A stretch of DNA of 64,000 nucleotides from JBGQOG01 sp052113705 (GTDB lineage: Bacteria > Pseudomonadota > Alphaproteobacteria > Rhodobacterales > Rhodobacteraceae), in NCBI RefSeq assembly GCF_052113705.1, contig NZ_JBGQOG010000001.1:418944-482943 (forward strand), in the 5' to 3' direction. How positions within the stretch are numbered: position 1 is the stretch's first letter; the number at the start of each line of letters is the position of its first letter. The position numbers and the translations under genes are program-made. Shown in pieces: positions 56,206 through 64,000 of this stretch. A model generated the notes under the pieces. That model had not been told where the DNA came from. It was given only the letters and a program-made list of their open reading frames with translations, and made no database searches.

Positions 56206-57434
56206 TCTTCGGCCTCCTTCTCCCGCAGGGACCCCGCATCCGGGCCAAGATCGGCCCCCCGGCGGTTCGGCGCGCGCAGGCCGCCCGCCAGATCAAACAG
56301 GCCGCCGATGCCGCGCGGGGCAAAGAGGGTGACCAGCACGAAGGAAAGGCCCAGCACGATCTGCCACCAATCCACCCAATGCACGGTGTAAAAGCCCAAG
56401 GGCAGATCCGGCGCCTTGCCACCGGTGAACCAGGTGGAAACGAGGCTGACAAAGGCCGCGCCGATCACCGCACCATAGAGCCGCCCGCGCCCGCCAATGG
56501 CGACCCAGACCGCAAGGTAGATCGAGGCGATGGGGGCCATTTCCGCCGGGTTGATGATGCCCGCCTGCGGGTAATAGAGCGCGCCTGCGATGGCCGCGAT
56601 CACTGCGGTCAGGGTGAAGATGAAGAGCTTGTAGGCCTCGACCGAATAGCCCAGAAACCGCACCCGTTGTTCGTCATCACGGATGCCGCGGATCACACTG
56701 CCGAACTTGCCCGAGATGGTGAAGGCCGCCGCGAGATACCCCAGCCCCAGCGCCGCCGCCGAAGCCCACATGAACCAGAGCGAGACATCCTCTTGCGCCA
56801 CCGCCTCCAGCCCGGGGATGTTTTGCAGCCCCGACAGGCCGTTGTTGCCGCGCAAGCCGCTGTCGTTCTGGAAAAGATAGAGCGAAAGCGCCAGCGTCAT
56901 CGCTTGCGTCAGGATCGAGAGGTATACCCCGGTCACCCGGCTGCGAAACGCCAGCCAGCCAAAGATCAGCGCCAACAGGCCGGGGATCAGCACCACCAGC
57001 AAGAGCTGCATCGGCAGAGATCCGGCGAAATGCCAGATCGCGGGCAGATCCGAGCCGCCGACGACGCCGAAGATCTGCGTGCCGATCCCGTCGCGGATCT
57101 CTTGCGGCGTGGGCGGCAGGCCGTTCCCGGCCATCGAGGCGACCACAATCTGCTCGGTCCGCGCATACATCAGCCACATGCCGATCATATAGCCGCCGAT
57201 GCCGAAGAAGGCGAAATGCCCGAGGCTGAGAATGCCCGCATAGCCCCAGACCAGATCCATCGCGAGCGCGATGAGGCAGAGGCAGAGCGTCTTGCCCAAA
57301 GTCTTGACGAAAGAGGTCGAGATCAGGCCCGGCCCATAGGCCTCGGACAGCAAAGTGACGGCGAGGGTGAATAGGGCAAGGCAGGCCAGAAACACCAGCA
57401 CGGAAGGGTTGCGGCTGAGAAAGGAGTTCTTCAT
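56202..57434 (-). CDS. urtC: urea ABC transporter permease UrtC
   Basis: 410-residue LivM-type permease, about ten transmembrane helices. The DLVWGYAGILSLGHFAFFGIGGYMIGMWLMYAR stretch is near the N-terminus and GGRGRLYGAVIGAAFVSL near residue 335. The ATG overlaps the stop of a 33-codon gene upstream (ATGA). Confidence 0.94.
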   Translation of the reverse strand: MKNSFLSRNPSVLVFLACLALFTLAVTLLSEAYGPGLISTSFVKTLGKTLCLCLIALAMDLVWGYAGILSLGHFAFFGIGGYMIGMWLMYARTEQIVVASMAGNGLPPTPQEIRDGIGTQIFGVVGGSDLPAIWHFAGSLPMQLLLVVLIPGLLALIFGWLAFRSRVTGVYLSILTQAMTLALSLYLFQNDSGLRGNNGLSGLQNIPGLEAVAQEDVSLWFMWASAAALGLGYLAAAFTISGKFGSVIRGIRDDEQRVRFLGYSVEAYKLFIFTLTAVIAAIAGALYYPQAGIINPAEMAPIASIYLAVWVAIGGRGRLYGAVIGAAFVSLVSTWFTGGKAPDLPLGFYTVHWVDWWQIVLGLSFVLVTLFAPRGIGGLFDLAGGLRAPNRRGADLGPDAGSLREKEAEE

Positions 57435-57532
57435 GCGGCACCCCCGGCGGATTTCGGCTGCACCTTTGCGTTTGTTTTTTGCGGCAGGGGCAGCGGCAAG
57501 GCCTGCAGGCCCGAAAGCAGAATGCGGGTCAT
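57431..57532 (-). CDS. 33-residue microprotein between urtB and urtC
   Basis: ATG 57532, two bases after the urtB stop, with GGAG 7 bases upstream inside the urtB end. It ends in a TGA that overlaps the urtC ATG. The peptide begins MTRILLSGLQALPLPLPQ and ends in a basic, Ala/Gly-rich tail; the first half is mildly hydrophobic, too short for a sure membrane span. Tight coupling at both ends suggests either a real subunit or a leader whose translation opens the urtC start. No family known to me. Confidence 0.5.
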   Translation of the reverse strand: MTRILLSGLQALPLPLPQKTNAKVQPKSAGGAA

Positions 57533-57534
57533 GG

Positions 57535-59481
57535 TCAATCTCCTGCCGCGCGGCCCTTGAGGGCGATGATCCCGCGCGGGCGGAACTGGATGAAGATGAT
57601 GATGAAGACGATCATATAGGTCTGCGCCGCCAAGGTATTGGACGGGTTGAAGAATTCGATCCCCTTTTGCAGGAAGCCGATCAGCGTCGCCCCGGCGAGC
57701 GCGCCCCAGATATTGCCAACGCCGCCGACGACCACGGTCATGAAGCTTTGCACGATGTAATCCGACCCGAGCTCCGAGGTGACCTTGGCGAAAAGGCCGA
57801 TGGCGACACCCGCGATGCCCGCAATGCCCGAGCCGAGGCCGAAGGTCAGCATGTTGATCCGGTCGGGGTTGATCCCCATCGAGGCGGCCATTTTCGGGTT
57901 CTGCGTCACCGCCCGCACCTCTAGCCCGAGGCGGGTCTTTTTCATGATGAACAGGAACAGCCCGAGGAAGATCAGCCCCAGCACGAAGATCGCGATGCGG
58001 ATATAGCTGATCGAGACCACATCGTTGAAGGTCAGCGCGCCATCGAGCCAGGCGGGCGAGGTCAGGGGCCGCGCCTGGGTGCCAAAGATGTTCTTGGCCA
58101 GCTGTTGCAGCGCGATGGAGATCCCGAAGGTGGCCAGCAGCGTCTCGAGCGGCCGGTGGTAGAGATGGCGGATCACCAACCGTTCCATCGCCACCCCGGC
58201 GGCAAAGGTCACCGCAAAGGCCAGCGGCAACGCGACAAGGATCGAGACGGTGTAATTCGAGATATATTGCTGCACGACATAGCCGGTATAGGCGCCCATC
58301 ATGATGAACTCGCCATGCGCCATGTTGATCACCCGCATCACCCCAAAGGTGATGGCGAGACCAATGGCCGCCAGAAAGTAGATCGAGGCGAGCGACAGGG
58401 CATCCAGCGCCAGATCGGCGAATTGCATCAGCCCGACCTTGCGGTCGATACGCTTCAGCGCGGCGCGGGCGGCATCGGTAACCGCCGCATCCGGCTCGGC
58501 GTAAGTATCGAGGAATTTATGCGCGGCGAGGGCCGCCGTCACCTCATCCTCGGTGGCGGCAGAGGGCGCGAGCCCGGCGGTTTCCAGCGCGGTATAGGCG
58601 GCGTCGCGCGTGGCCTGATTGTCCATCTCGGCCAGCGGGATCCCCGCGATCTTGCCGTTGTCGACATGGGCGAGCAGCGAGGCACGCTGATCGGAAATGG
58701 TGAGGCGGGCGGGCGCAAGGCCCGCCGTGACCAGCAGGTCATAGGCGGCTTCGCGCGGCAGATCCTTGCCCGGACGCAGGGTACGGGCGACATTGGCGCC
58801 CTCGGGCACTTCGGTCACCGCCACCTGTTTTGTGGCCACCAGCGGGTTCAGCGCGCCGCGCAGGTCCAGCCCCAGATCGGCACCGAAACTGTCAATCGCC
58901 GCGATGCGGGCCTGCGGATCGGCGTCAAAACGCAGGGTCAGCAGGCGCTCCAGACGCTCCTTGGCCGCCTTGATTTCCGGGTCTTTTTCGGCGGCAATCG
59001 CCGCGCGCAAGGGCGCCAGATGAGAGGCATTGCCATCGCGGGCCAAAGCATCCAGCGCGGCGCGGCGTTTGGCGGGGTCGGCGTCCATCAGCTGGAACTG
59101 CACCAGCGCCGCGCCGATCAACCCGCGCACGCCGGAATTCGGCTTCAATTCGTCAATCTCGGATTTGGGTGCGGTGCCAAGGCTCTCGCCGGTGGCAATA
59201 TCGGTCAGCGCATAGCCCGCCGCATCGGGCGCCAGCAGCACGAAACTGCCATCCGCCTTGCGCTGGCCCAGCCGCTTGTCGGACCAGGCCTCGAGCACCG
59301 CCTGCGCCATCGGATCTTCGCTGGCGGCCAGCGCCGCGATCACCGGCTCAATGGTCTGGCGCGAGGCCTTTTCGACCAGAGCCTGATTGTCGCTGAGCAC
59401 CTGCGCCGCACGTCCCGGCTCGGCCTGTCCCGGCTGCACCAGCATAACCAGCGCGATCAGCGCCGCCAAAAACTGTCTCAT
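57535..59481 (-). CDS. urtB: urea ABC transporter permease UrtB
   Basis: 648-residue LivH-type permease with the long N-terminal periplasmic domain of UrtB: signal segment 1-20 (RQFLAALIALVMLVQPGQA), repeat-like helical domain to about residue 350, then about eight transmembrane helices (ALDALSLASIYFLAAIGLAITFGVMRVINMAHGEFIMMGAYTG). The N-terminal domain is what separates UrtB from LivH. Start at 59481, after which the signal peptide begins directly. Confidence 0.94.
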   Translation of the reverse strand: MRQFLAALIALVMLVQPGQAEPGRAAQVLSDNQALVEKASRQTIEPVIAALAASEDPMAQAVLEAWSDKRLGQRKADGSFVLLAPDAAGYALTDIATGESLGTAPKSEIDELKPNSGVRGLIGAALVQFQLMDADPAKRRAALDALARDGNASHLAPLRAAIAAEKDPEIKAAKERLERLLTLRFDADPQARIAAIDSFGADLGLDLRGALNPLVATKQVAVTEVPEGANVARTLRPGKDLPREAAYDLLVTAGLAPARLTISDQRASLLAHVDNGKIAGIPLAEMDNQATRDAAYTALETAGLAPSAATEDEVTAALAAHKFLDTYAEPDAAVTDAARAALKRIDRKVGLMQFADLALDALSLASIYFLAAIGLAITFGVMRVINMAHGEFIMMGAYTGYVVQQYISNYTVSILVALPLAFAVTFAAGVAMERLVIRHLYHRPLETLLATFGISIALQQLAKNIFGTQARPLTSPAWLDGALTFNDVVSISYIRIAIFVLGLIFLGLFLFIMKKTRLGLEVRAVTQNPKMAASMGINPDRINMLTFGLGSGIAGIAGVAIGLFAKVTSELGSDYIVQSFMTVVVGGVGNIWGALAGATLIGFLQKGIEFFNPSNTLAAQTYMIVFIIIFIQFRPRGIIALKGRAAGD

Positions 59482-59521
59482 TCCCGCCCCATCAGGTTGG
59501 CCCGCCTCATCGGTTTGCAAC

Positions 59522-59546
59522 GGGGGGCGGCGCGGTGCCGCCCCCC
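59522..59546 (-). other. stem-loop between urtA and urtB
   Basis: Perfect 10-base stem GGGGGGCGGC / GCCGCCCCCC with a 5-base loop (11 bases including flanking C-G) and no T-tract, 32 bases past the urtA stop. Same arrangement as in the two sugar ABC operons. Confidence 0.75.
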
Positions 59547-59577
59547 GAAAACGCTGTCTTACGGATCTGAGGTCAGA

Positions 59578-60864
59578 TCAGTAATTCGAGGTCAGCTGCA
59601 CACAGGTCTTGGTTTCGGTGTTGTACATGCCGCATTTCAGATCTTTCCAATCCGAGTCCAGCACCGCCGATTCCGGCAGATAGTCGGTCCAGGCATCGCC
59701 CGGCACCGGGTCGGTCTGGCTGATGATGTCGAACTGGCCATCGGCCTGAATCTCGCCGATCAGCACCGGCTTGGTCAGATGGTGGTTCGGCAGCATTTCC
59801 GCGGTCGAGCCGGTCAGGTTCGGGAATTTCTGGCCGATCATCGCCGCTTCGACAGCGTTGGTCTCGGTGGTGCCGGCTTGCGTCACCGCATTCACCCACA
59901 TGTTGAAGCCGATATAGGTGGCTTCCATCGGGTCATTGGTCACGCGCTTGTCGTTGCCGATGAACTTGTGCCAACCCTCGATGAAGGCGGCGTTTTCCGG
60001 GGTATCGGCCGACATGAAGTAGTTCCAGGCCGCCAGATGGCCGACGAGGTTCGAGGTGTCGAGACCCGAAAGCTCTTCTTCGCCCACCGAGAAGGCAACG
60101 ACCGGAATGTCATCTGCCGAGATCCCGGCAGCTGCCAGTTCCTTGTAGAAACCGATGTTCGCATCGCCGTTGATCGTCGAGATCACGCCGACCTTTTTGC
60201 CATCCGCGCCCAAGGCCTTGACGTCGGCCACGATTTTCGACCAGTCCGAATGGCCGAACGGGGTGTAGTTGACGAAGATATCGTCCTTGGCGATGCCTTT
60301 GGATTCCAGATAGGCGGCCAAGATGTTGTTCGTGGTGCGCGGGTAGACATAATCGGTGCCGAGAAGCGCGAACTTCTGCACACCGAGCTCGTTCAGGTAG
60401 TAATCCACCGCCGGGATCGCCTGCTGGTTCGGCGCAGCCCCGGTGTAGAAGACGTTTTTCGAGCTTTCTTCGCCCTCATATTGCACCGGATAGAACATCA
60501 GCCCGTTCAGCTCTTCGATGACCGGCAGCACGGATTTGCGCGACACGCTGGTCCAGCAGCCAAAGATCACATCGACCTTGTCGACCGAGATCAGCTCACG
60601 CGCTTTTTCGGCGAAAAGCGGCCAGTCGGAGGCCGGGTCGACCACCACGGCTTCCAGCATCTTGCCGTTGATGCCGCCCTTGGCGTTTTGCTGATCGATC
60701 AGCATCAGCACGGTGTCTTTCAGCGTGGTTTCCGAAATCGCCATCGTGCCGGAAAGCGAGTGCAGAACGCCCACCTTGATGGTGTCACCCTCGGCCCATG
60801 CCATGCCGCTGGACATGAGGGCGGCCAGAGCGGCGCCGGTGAAAATTCCTTTGATCCCTGTCAT
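59578..60864 (-). CDS. urtA: urea ABC transporter substrate-binding protein UrtA
   Basis: 428-residue periplasmic binding protein with signal peptide about 1-24 (GIFTGAALAALMSSGMAWA). The ligand fold opens IKVGVLHSLSGTMAISET, and the urea-specific stretches FGCWTSVSRKSVLPVIEE and GLMFYPVQYEGEESSKNVFYTGAAPNQQ are present. It is the first gene of the operon. ATG 60864 follows GAGG at longer spacing. Confidence 0.95.
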   Translation of the reverse strand: MTGIKGIFTGAALAALMSSGMAWAEGDTIKVGVLHSLSGTMAISETTLKDTVLMLIDQQNAKGGINGKMLEAVVVDPASDWPLFAEKARELISVDKVDVIFGCWTSVSRKSVLPVIEELNGLMFYPVQYEGEESSKNVFYTGAAPNQQAIPAVDYYLNELGVQKFALLGTDYVYPRTTNNILAAYLESKGIAKDDIFVNYTPFGHSDWSKIVADVKALGADGKKVGVISTINGDANIGFYKELAAAGISADDIPVVAFSVGEEELSGLDTSNLVGHLAAWNYFMSADTPENAAFIEGWHKFIGNDKRVTNDPMEATYIGFNMWVNAVTQAGTTETNAVEAAMIGQKFPNLTGSTAEMLPNHHLTKPVLIGEIQADGQFDIISQTDPVPGDAWTDYLPESAVLDSDWKDLKCGMYNTETKTCVQLTSNY

Positions 60865-61376
60865 TTTATGACCTCGTTTTGTGCCCCGGCGCGGCGGACG
60901 CAGGATCCGCGCAGCGTCACAAAGGGGCGTCCCTCGTTGATCTTGGAGCGGCATGGTGGGCAGGTCTGGCCTGCTTCCCCGTGCCGCCTTATGGCGGGCT
61001 TGCCTGCCGTTGGCGGCGGCCCGAGGCTCACAAGACAGGCTTGCTGCGGCGCGGAGAATTCTTTTTCGCCGCCGCAGCAAGGCGAAAACCCAGACATCCG
61101 GAATGAAGCACAAAAAATGTGCATTAACCCACATGACGTTCAAAAATTGGGCTTCGCTTGCGCGAAACGGGTTTGTGACCGCGCCTCAAGACGACGTGAA
61201 AGGCGATGATTGCGACTCGGCGCGCCGAAAACGGTGGCGCCCGCCGCCCGCCACGCGATCCGTGCACCCCGACCGCTCTGCCGCAATTGGCCCGGCATGG
61301 TTGCCTGTCAAGCCGCACCAAGCTACCTCAGGCGGGGGCAGTGCGCATTGTTGCCCGCCGCCGCAAGGAGACCGAC
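60865..61376. promoter_or_regulatory. urt/waaA divergent intergenic region
   Basis: 512 non-coding bases between the divergent urtA and waaA starts. It contains a perfect 11-base inverted repeat CTTGCTGCGGC / GCCGCAGCAAG (61040-61050 with 61071-61081, 20-base loop) that would fold in a long urtA leader, then an NtrC-like site at 61108-61122 and AT-richer sequence at 61095-61150 suited to promoters. No open frame with a ribosome-binding site was seen apart from that of waaA. Confidence 0.55.
61108..61122. promoter_or_regulatory. candidate NtrC-binding site upstream of urtA
   Basis: GCAC-AAAAAAT-GTGC, an exact match to the NtrC core GCAC-N7-GTGC, about 245 bases upstream of the urtA ATG. Urea uptake is a classic nitrogen-limitation function. 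Confidence 0.65.
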
Positions 61377-62636
61377 GTGCCCATCTACCGCCTGCTCCTG
61401 TCGCTGGCCTTTCCGGTGTTGCTGCTGCGCCTGCTGCTGCGCCGTCTGCGCGGCCAGGAAACCGCGCAGGCTCTGGCGGAGCGGCTGGGTGGCAGCACCC
61501 TGCCCCGGCCACAGGGCCCGCTGATCTGGCTGCATGGCGCGTCGAATGGCGAAGTGACCTCGGCCCGCGGTCTTATCGAGGGCCTGCGACAGGCCCGCCC
61601 GGAGGCCACATTGCTGATCAGCACCAACACCGCCACGGCGCGCGCGATGGTCATGGGCTGGGACCTGCCCGGCGTGATTGCGGTGCAGGCGCCGCTGGAC
61701 CATCGCGGCCTGCTGGCACGGTTCTTTGCGCATTGGCGGCCGGATCTGTTGGTGGTGATCGAGAATGAATTCTGGCCCAACCGGCTGGCAATGGCGCGCG
61801 CGCATGGAGTGCCGGTGGTGCTGGTGGGGGCGCGGATCTCGGCGCGCTCAGCCCGCCGCTGGGCACGCCTGCCGGGCATTGCCCCGGCCATCCGTGCGCT
61901 CAGTTGGGTCTCGCCGCAAGACAGCGCTTCGGCGGCCGGCTTTGTGGCATTGGGCGTGGCGGCGGACCGGATCGGCCCGGTGCTGGATCTCAAGGCCGCC
62001 GCCCCGCTGGTGCCCGGCCCCCTGCCCGAGGATCATGCGCGCTTTGCGGCCCTCTTGCCCCGCGCCAAGACCGTTCTGGCCGCCTCGACGCATCCGGGCG
62101 AAGAGGAGATCGTGCTGGAGGCCTTTGAGCGCGCGCGCCAGACCGATCCCGCGTTGCGGCTGATCCTCGCCCCGCGGCACCCGGACCGCGGCCCGCGTCT
62201 TGCCGCGCTGATCGCGGCCAAAGGGCTGCCCTTCACCCGCCGCTCCGCCGCAGAAGCGCCGCAGCAGGCCGTCTATCTGGCCGATACATTGGGCGAGATG
62301 CCGCTGTGGTATGCCCTGGCGGGGGTCACTTTCGTCGGCGGTTCGCTGGTGGCCAAGGGGGGGCATACGCCGTTTGAACCGGCCGCCTGGCACTCGGCGC
62401 TGCTGCACGGCCCCGATGATGCCAATTTCCGCGCGGCTTATGCGGCGCTGCGGGCGGCGGCAGCGGCTGAGTGCGTCACCGATGCCCCCAGCCTCGCCGC
62501 CGCGCTGACCCGGCTCACCGCGGACCCGGCGTTGCAGGCGTCCCGGGCGGCGGCGGCGCATGACGCGCTGTCCGCCTTGGGGCAGGATCTGACCCCGCTG
62601 GTCACCCGGATCACGCAGACACTGGACCGGCGCTAG
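61377..62636 (+). CDS. waaA: 3-deoxy-D-manno-octulosonic acid transferase
   Basis: Adds Kdo from CMP-Kdo to lipid A at the inner membrane. 419 residues, GT30 family: one N-terminal membrane anchor (LLLSLAFPVLLLRLLLRRL), then GPLIWLHGASNGEVTSARGLI, LVVIENEFWPN (substrate Glu region), STHPGEE and the C-terminal GGSLVAKGGHTPFEPA. GTG start at 61377 with AAGGAG upstream. Divergent from the urt operon. Confidence 0.93.
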   Translation: MPIYRLLLSLAFPVLLLRLLLRRLRGQETAQALAERLGGSTLPRPQGPLIWLHGASNGEVTSARGLIEGLRQARPEATLLISTNTATARAMVMGWDLPGVIAVQAPLDHRGLLARFFAHWRPDLLVVIENEFWPNRLAMARAHGVPVVLVGARISARSARRWARLPGIAPAIRALSWVSPQDSASAAGFVALGVAADRIGPVLDLKAAAPLVPGPLPEDHARFAALLPRAKTVLAASTHPGEEEIVLEAFERARQTDPALRLILAPRHPDRGPRLAALIAAKGLPFTRRSAAEAPQQAVYLADTLGEMPLWYALAGVTFVGGSLVAKGGHTPFEPAAWHSALLHGPDDANFRAAYAALRAAAAAECVTDAPSLAAALTRLTADPALQASRAAAAHDALSALGQDLTPLVTRITQTLDRR

Positions 62637-62742
62637 ACCACCGCCCGGAACCATAGACCACAGCGGCGCGCGCGGCACCGCTGCGCCCTTGCATTCCCCC
62701 CCGGGGTTCATAGATGATGTCGCATCGCCGAGGACAGATCCG

Positions 62743-63174
62743 ATGATCCGCTACACGCTTGTCTGTGACAATGACCACAGCTTTGACAGCTGGTTCCAAT
62801 CCGCCGAAGCCTTTGACAAGCTGCGCGGGGCGGGCATGGTTGCCTGCACGACCTGTCAGTCCACCGATGTCACGAAATCCCTGATGACCCCCGCCGTCCG
62901 CCCCGCCCGCAAGGCGGGAGAAGCCGCCGCGCGCCCGCTGACGGACCCCGGCTCTGAGGCCGAGGCGGCGCTGGCAAAGCTGCGCAAACATGTGGAGGCG
63001 AATTCCGACTATGTCGGCAGCGATTTCGCGACCCAGGCCCGCGCCATGCATGAGGGCAGCGCGCCCGAGCGCGCGATCCACGGCGAGGCACGCCTTGAGG
63101 AGGCCCGCGCCCTGCTGGAAGACGGGGTGCCCATCGCCCCCCTGCCCTTCCTGCCGAGCCGCAAGACCAACTGA
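62743..63174 (+). CDS. DUF1178 family protein
   Basis: 143 residues: N-terminal zinc-ribbon-like stretch MIRYTLVCDNDHSFDSWFQSAEAFD...CTTCQSTDVTKSLMTPAV (Cys8, then CxxC near 40-43), then a charged helical tail and PIAPLPFL near the end. The family is widespread in Alphaproteobacteria and of unknown function. ATG 62743. Its stop is 26 bases before the SDR gene, so the two may be cotranscribed. Confidence 0.9.
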   Translation: MIRYTLVCDNDHSFDSWFQSAEAFDKLRGAGMVACTTCQSTDVTKSLMTPAVRPARKAGEAAARPLTDPGSEAEAALAKLRKHVEANSDYVGSDFATQARAMHEGSAPERAIHGEARLEEARALLEDGVPIAPLPFLPSRKTN

Positions 63175-63199
63175 TCCCAGAGCCTGAGCGGAGAACCCC

Positions 63200-63847
63200 A
63201 TGACGATCCTGATCACCGGCGCGAACCGTGGCATTGGCGCCGCGATGCTGGCGCAATACCGCAGCGAGGGACGCCCCGTTCTCGGCACTGCCCGGCATCC
63301 GGGCGACAGTGGCTTGCTTCCCCTCGACATCGCCGATCCCGCCTCCTTGCGCGCCCTCGCCGACCATCTGGCCGACAGGCAATTGTCACTGCTGATCTGC
63401 AATGCGGGCGTGTATCCCGGCCGCAATCACCGGCTGGAGGATGGCTATCCGCCCGAGGATTGGGCCGAGGGCTTTGCCACCAATGTCACGGGCACTTTCC
63501 TGACCATCCAATGTCTCTTGCCACAGTTGCGGGCAGGACAGGGCAAGATCGCCATCATCTCCTCGCAAATGGGCTCGAGCACCCGGGCGCCGGGCGGCAA
63601 TTACATCTACCGCGCCTCCAAGGCGGCGGTGCTGAACCTCGGCCGCAACCTCGCCAGCGATCTGCGCACCGAAGGGCTGCCGGTGGGCATCTACCACCCC
63701 GGCTGGGTGCAGACCGATATGGGGGGCGCCGGCGCCGAGATCAGCACCGAAGCGAGTGCGGCGGGCCTGATCGCCCGCTTTGACGCGCTCTCCCCCGCCA
63801 CCACCGGTTGCTTTGAAACCTGGGACGGACGCCCGCACGCCCTTTAA
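63200..63847 (+). CDS. short-chain dehydrogenase/reductase
   Basis: 215-residue Rossmann oxidoreductase: cofactor loop TGANRGIGAAM (7-17), ICNAGVY (about 70), Ser in IISSQMGSS, and the YxxxK pair in YIYRASKAAVLNLG. The family covers many NAD(P)-dependent alcohol and ketone conversions; there is no specific substrate clue. ATG 63200 with GCGGAG upstream. Followed by an intergenic repeat and then the damaged window end. Confidence 0.9.
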   Translation: MTILITGANRGIGAAMLAQYRSEGRPVLGTARHPGDSGLLPLDIADPASLRALADHLADRQLSLLICNAGVYPGRNHRLEDGYPPEDWAEGFATNVTGTFLTIQCLLPQLRAGQGKIAIISSQMGSSTRAPGGNYIYRASKAAVLNLGRNLASDLRTEGLPVGIYHPGWVQTDMGGAGAEISTEASAAGLIARFDALSPATTGCFETWDGRPHAL

Positions 63848-63865
63848 GCGCGGCGCGCCCTCTCG

Positions 63866-63893
63866 TTGCTTCGGGAAAAATATCCTCGGGGGG
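63866..63893 (-). repeat. copy of the GGATATTT/GAAGCAA intergenic repeat
   Basis: Minus-strand CCCCCGAGGATATTTTTCCCGAAGCAA, the closest single copy to the family core, 18 bases past the SDR stop and just before the poly-C tract. Confidence 0.7.
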
Positions 63894-63894
63894 T

Positions 63895-64000
<106 letters not shown>

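Noticed and set aside
60930..61000. Sigma-54 promoter for urtA (GGCAC...GC-like stretch on the minus strand)
   Set aside because: The GG and GC elements are 9 rather than 10 bases apart, and the flanking bases fit poorly.
58105..61209. Plus-strand open frame of about 1000 codons opposite urtB and urtA
   Set aside because: Antisense shadow; both opposite genes are unmistakable and the frame has His/Gln/Arg-rich low-information sequence.

Overview
The window is high-GC DNA whose gene content and style point to the Rhodobacteraceae (Alphaproteobacteria). Supporting signs are a PutA without an N-terminal ribbon-helix-helix domain, a eukaryotic-type ornithine decarboxylase, Frc/Iat-type sugar transporters, a UrtABCDE urea transporter, and an intergenic repeat family built on CCCCCGAGGATATTTT...GAAGCAA. 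The genus cannot be fixed from the sequence alone. There are about 55 protein genes on both strands. I saw no rRNA, tRNA, CRISPR array, insertion sequence or phage, so most of this is ordinary chromosome.

Layout. 1-3.4 kb: end of an MFS transporter, metG, a cold-shock gene. 3.7-10.8 kb: an arginine/ornithine/proline block (arginase, ornithine cyclodeaminase, an AsnC regulator, an unusual MerR-XRE-cupin regulator, putA) that would convert arginine to ornithine, proline and then glutamate. 10.9-18.5 kb: rhomboid protease, GFA/CENP-V protein, an inositol monophosphatase-type enzyme, divergent metR/metF with a perfect MetR box, a DUF2235 hydrolase, ornithine decarboxylase with a divergent AsnC regulator, and a small membrane protein. 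18.7-24.2 kb: valS with an internal AT-richer insert, DUF1992, a small membrane protein, a HisC-like aminotransferase and a tiny secreted protein.

24.2-34.4 kb: two CUT2 sugar ABC systems. One is fructose-type (ROK regulator plus frcBCA). The other is inositol-type (ibpA, iatA, iatP, iolG). A lower-GC orphan gene lies between them. 34.7-43.7 kb: YbbAP-like ABC system with a divergent SGNH esterase, a THUMP rRNA methyltransferase, a PepSY protein with a Met/His cluster next to a DUF2946-like protein, and an HxlR/Old Yellow Enzyme divergent pair. 43.7-48.4 kb: LysE and EamA exporters, a MarR gene with two perfect palindromic operators, and an IclR-dgoK-dgoA galactonate cluster. 48.4-53.6 kb: glpR/glpD-glpK-Fe-ADH glycerol genes. 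53.7-64 kb: LPS glycosyltransferase, urtABCDE with a 33-codon gene between urtB and urtC and an NtrC-like site upstream, waaA, DUF1178 and an SDR. The final ~100 bases are almost pure C and look like an assembly artefact.

Two themes connect the loci. First, uptake and catabolism of small nitrogen and carbon compounds (arginine, proline, urea, fructose, inositol, glycerol, galactonate), mostly each with its own local regulator. Second, all three ABC operons carry a strong stem-loop without a T-tract directly after the binding-protein gene, which would favour excess binding protein over membrane components. I found no clear candidate for a wholly new defence or mobile system. The most unusual items are the valS insert, the MerR-XRE-cupin fusion, the urt microgene and the orphan lower-GC gene.
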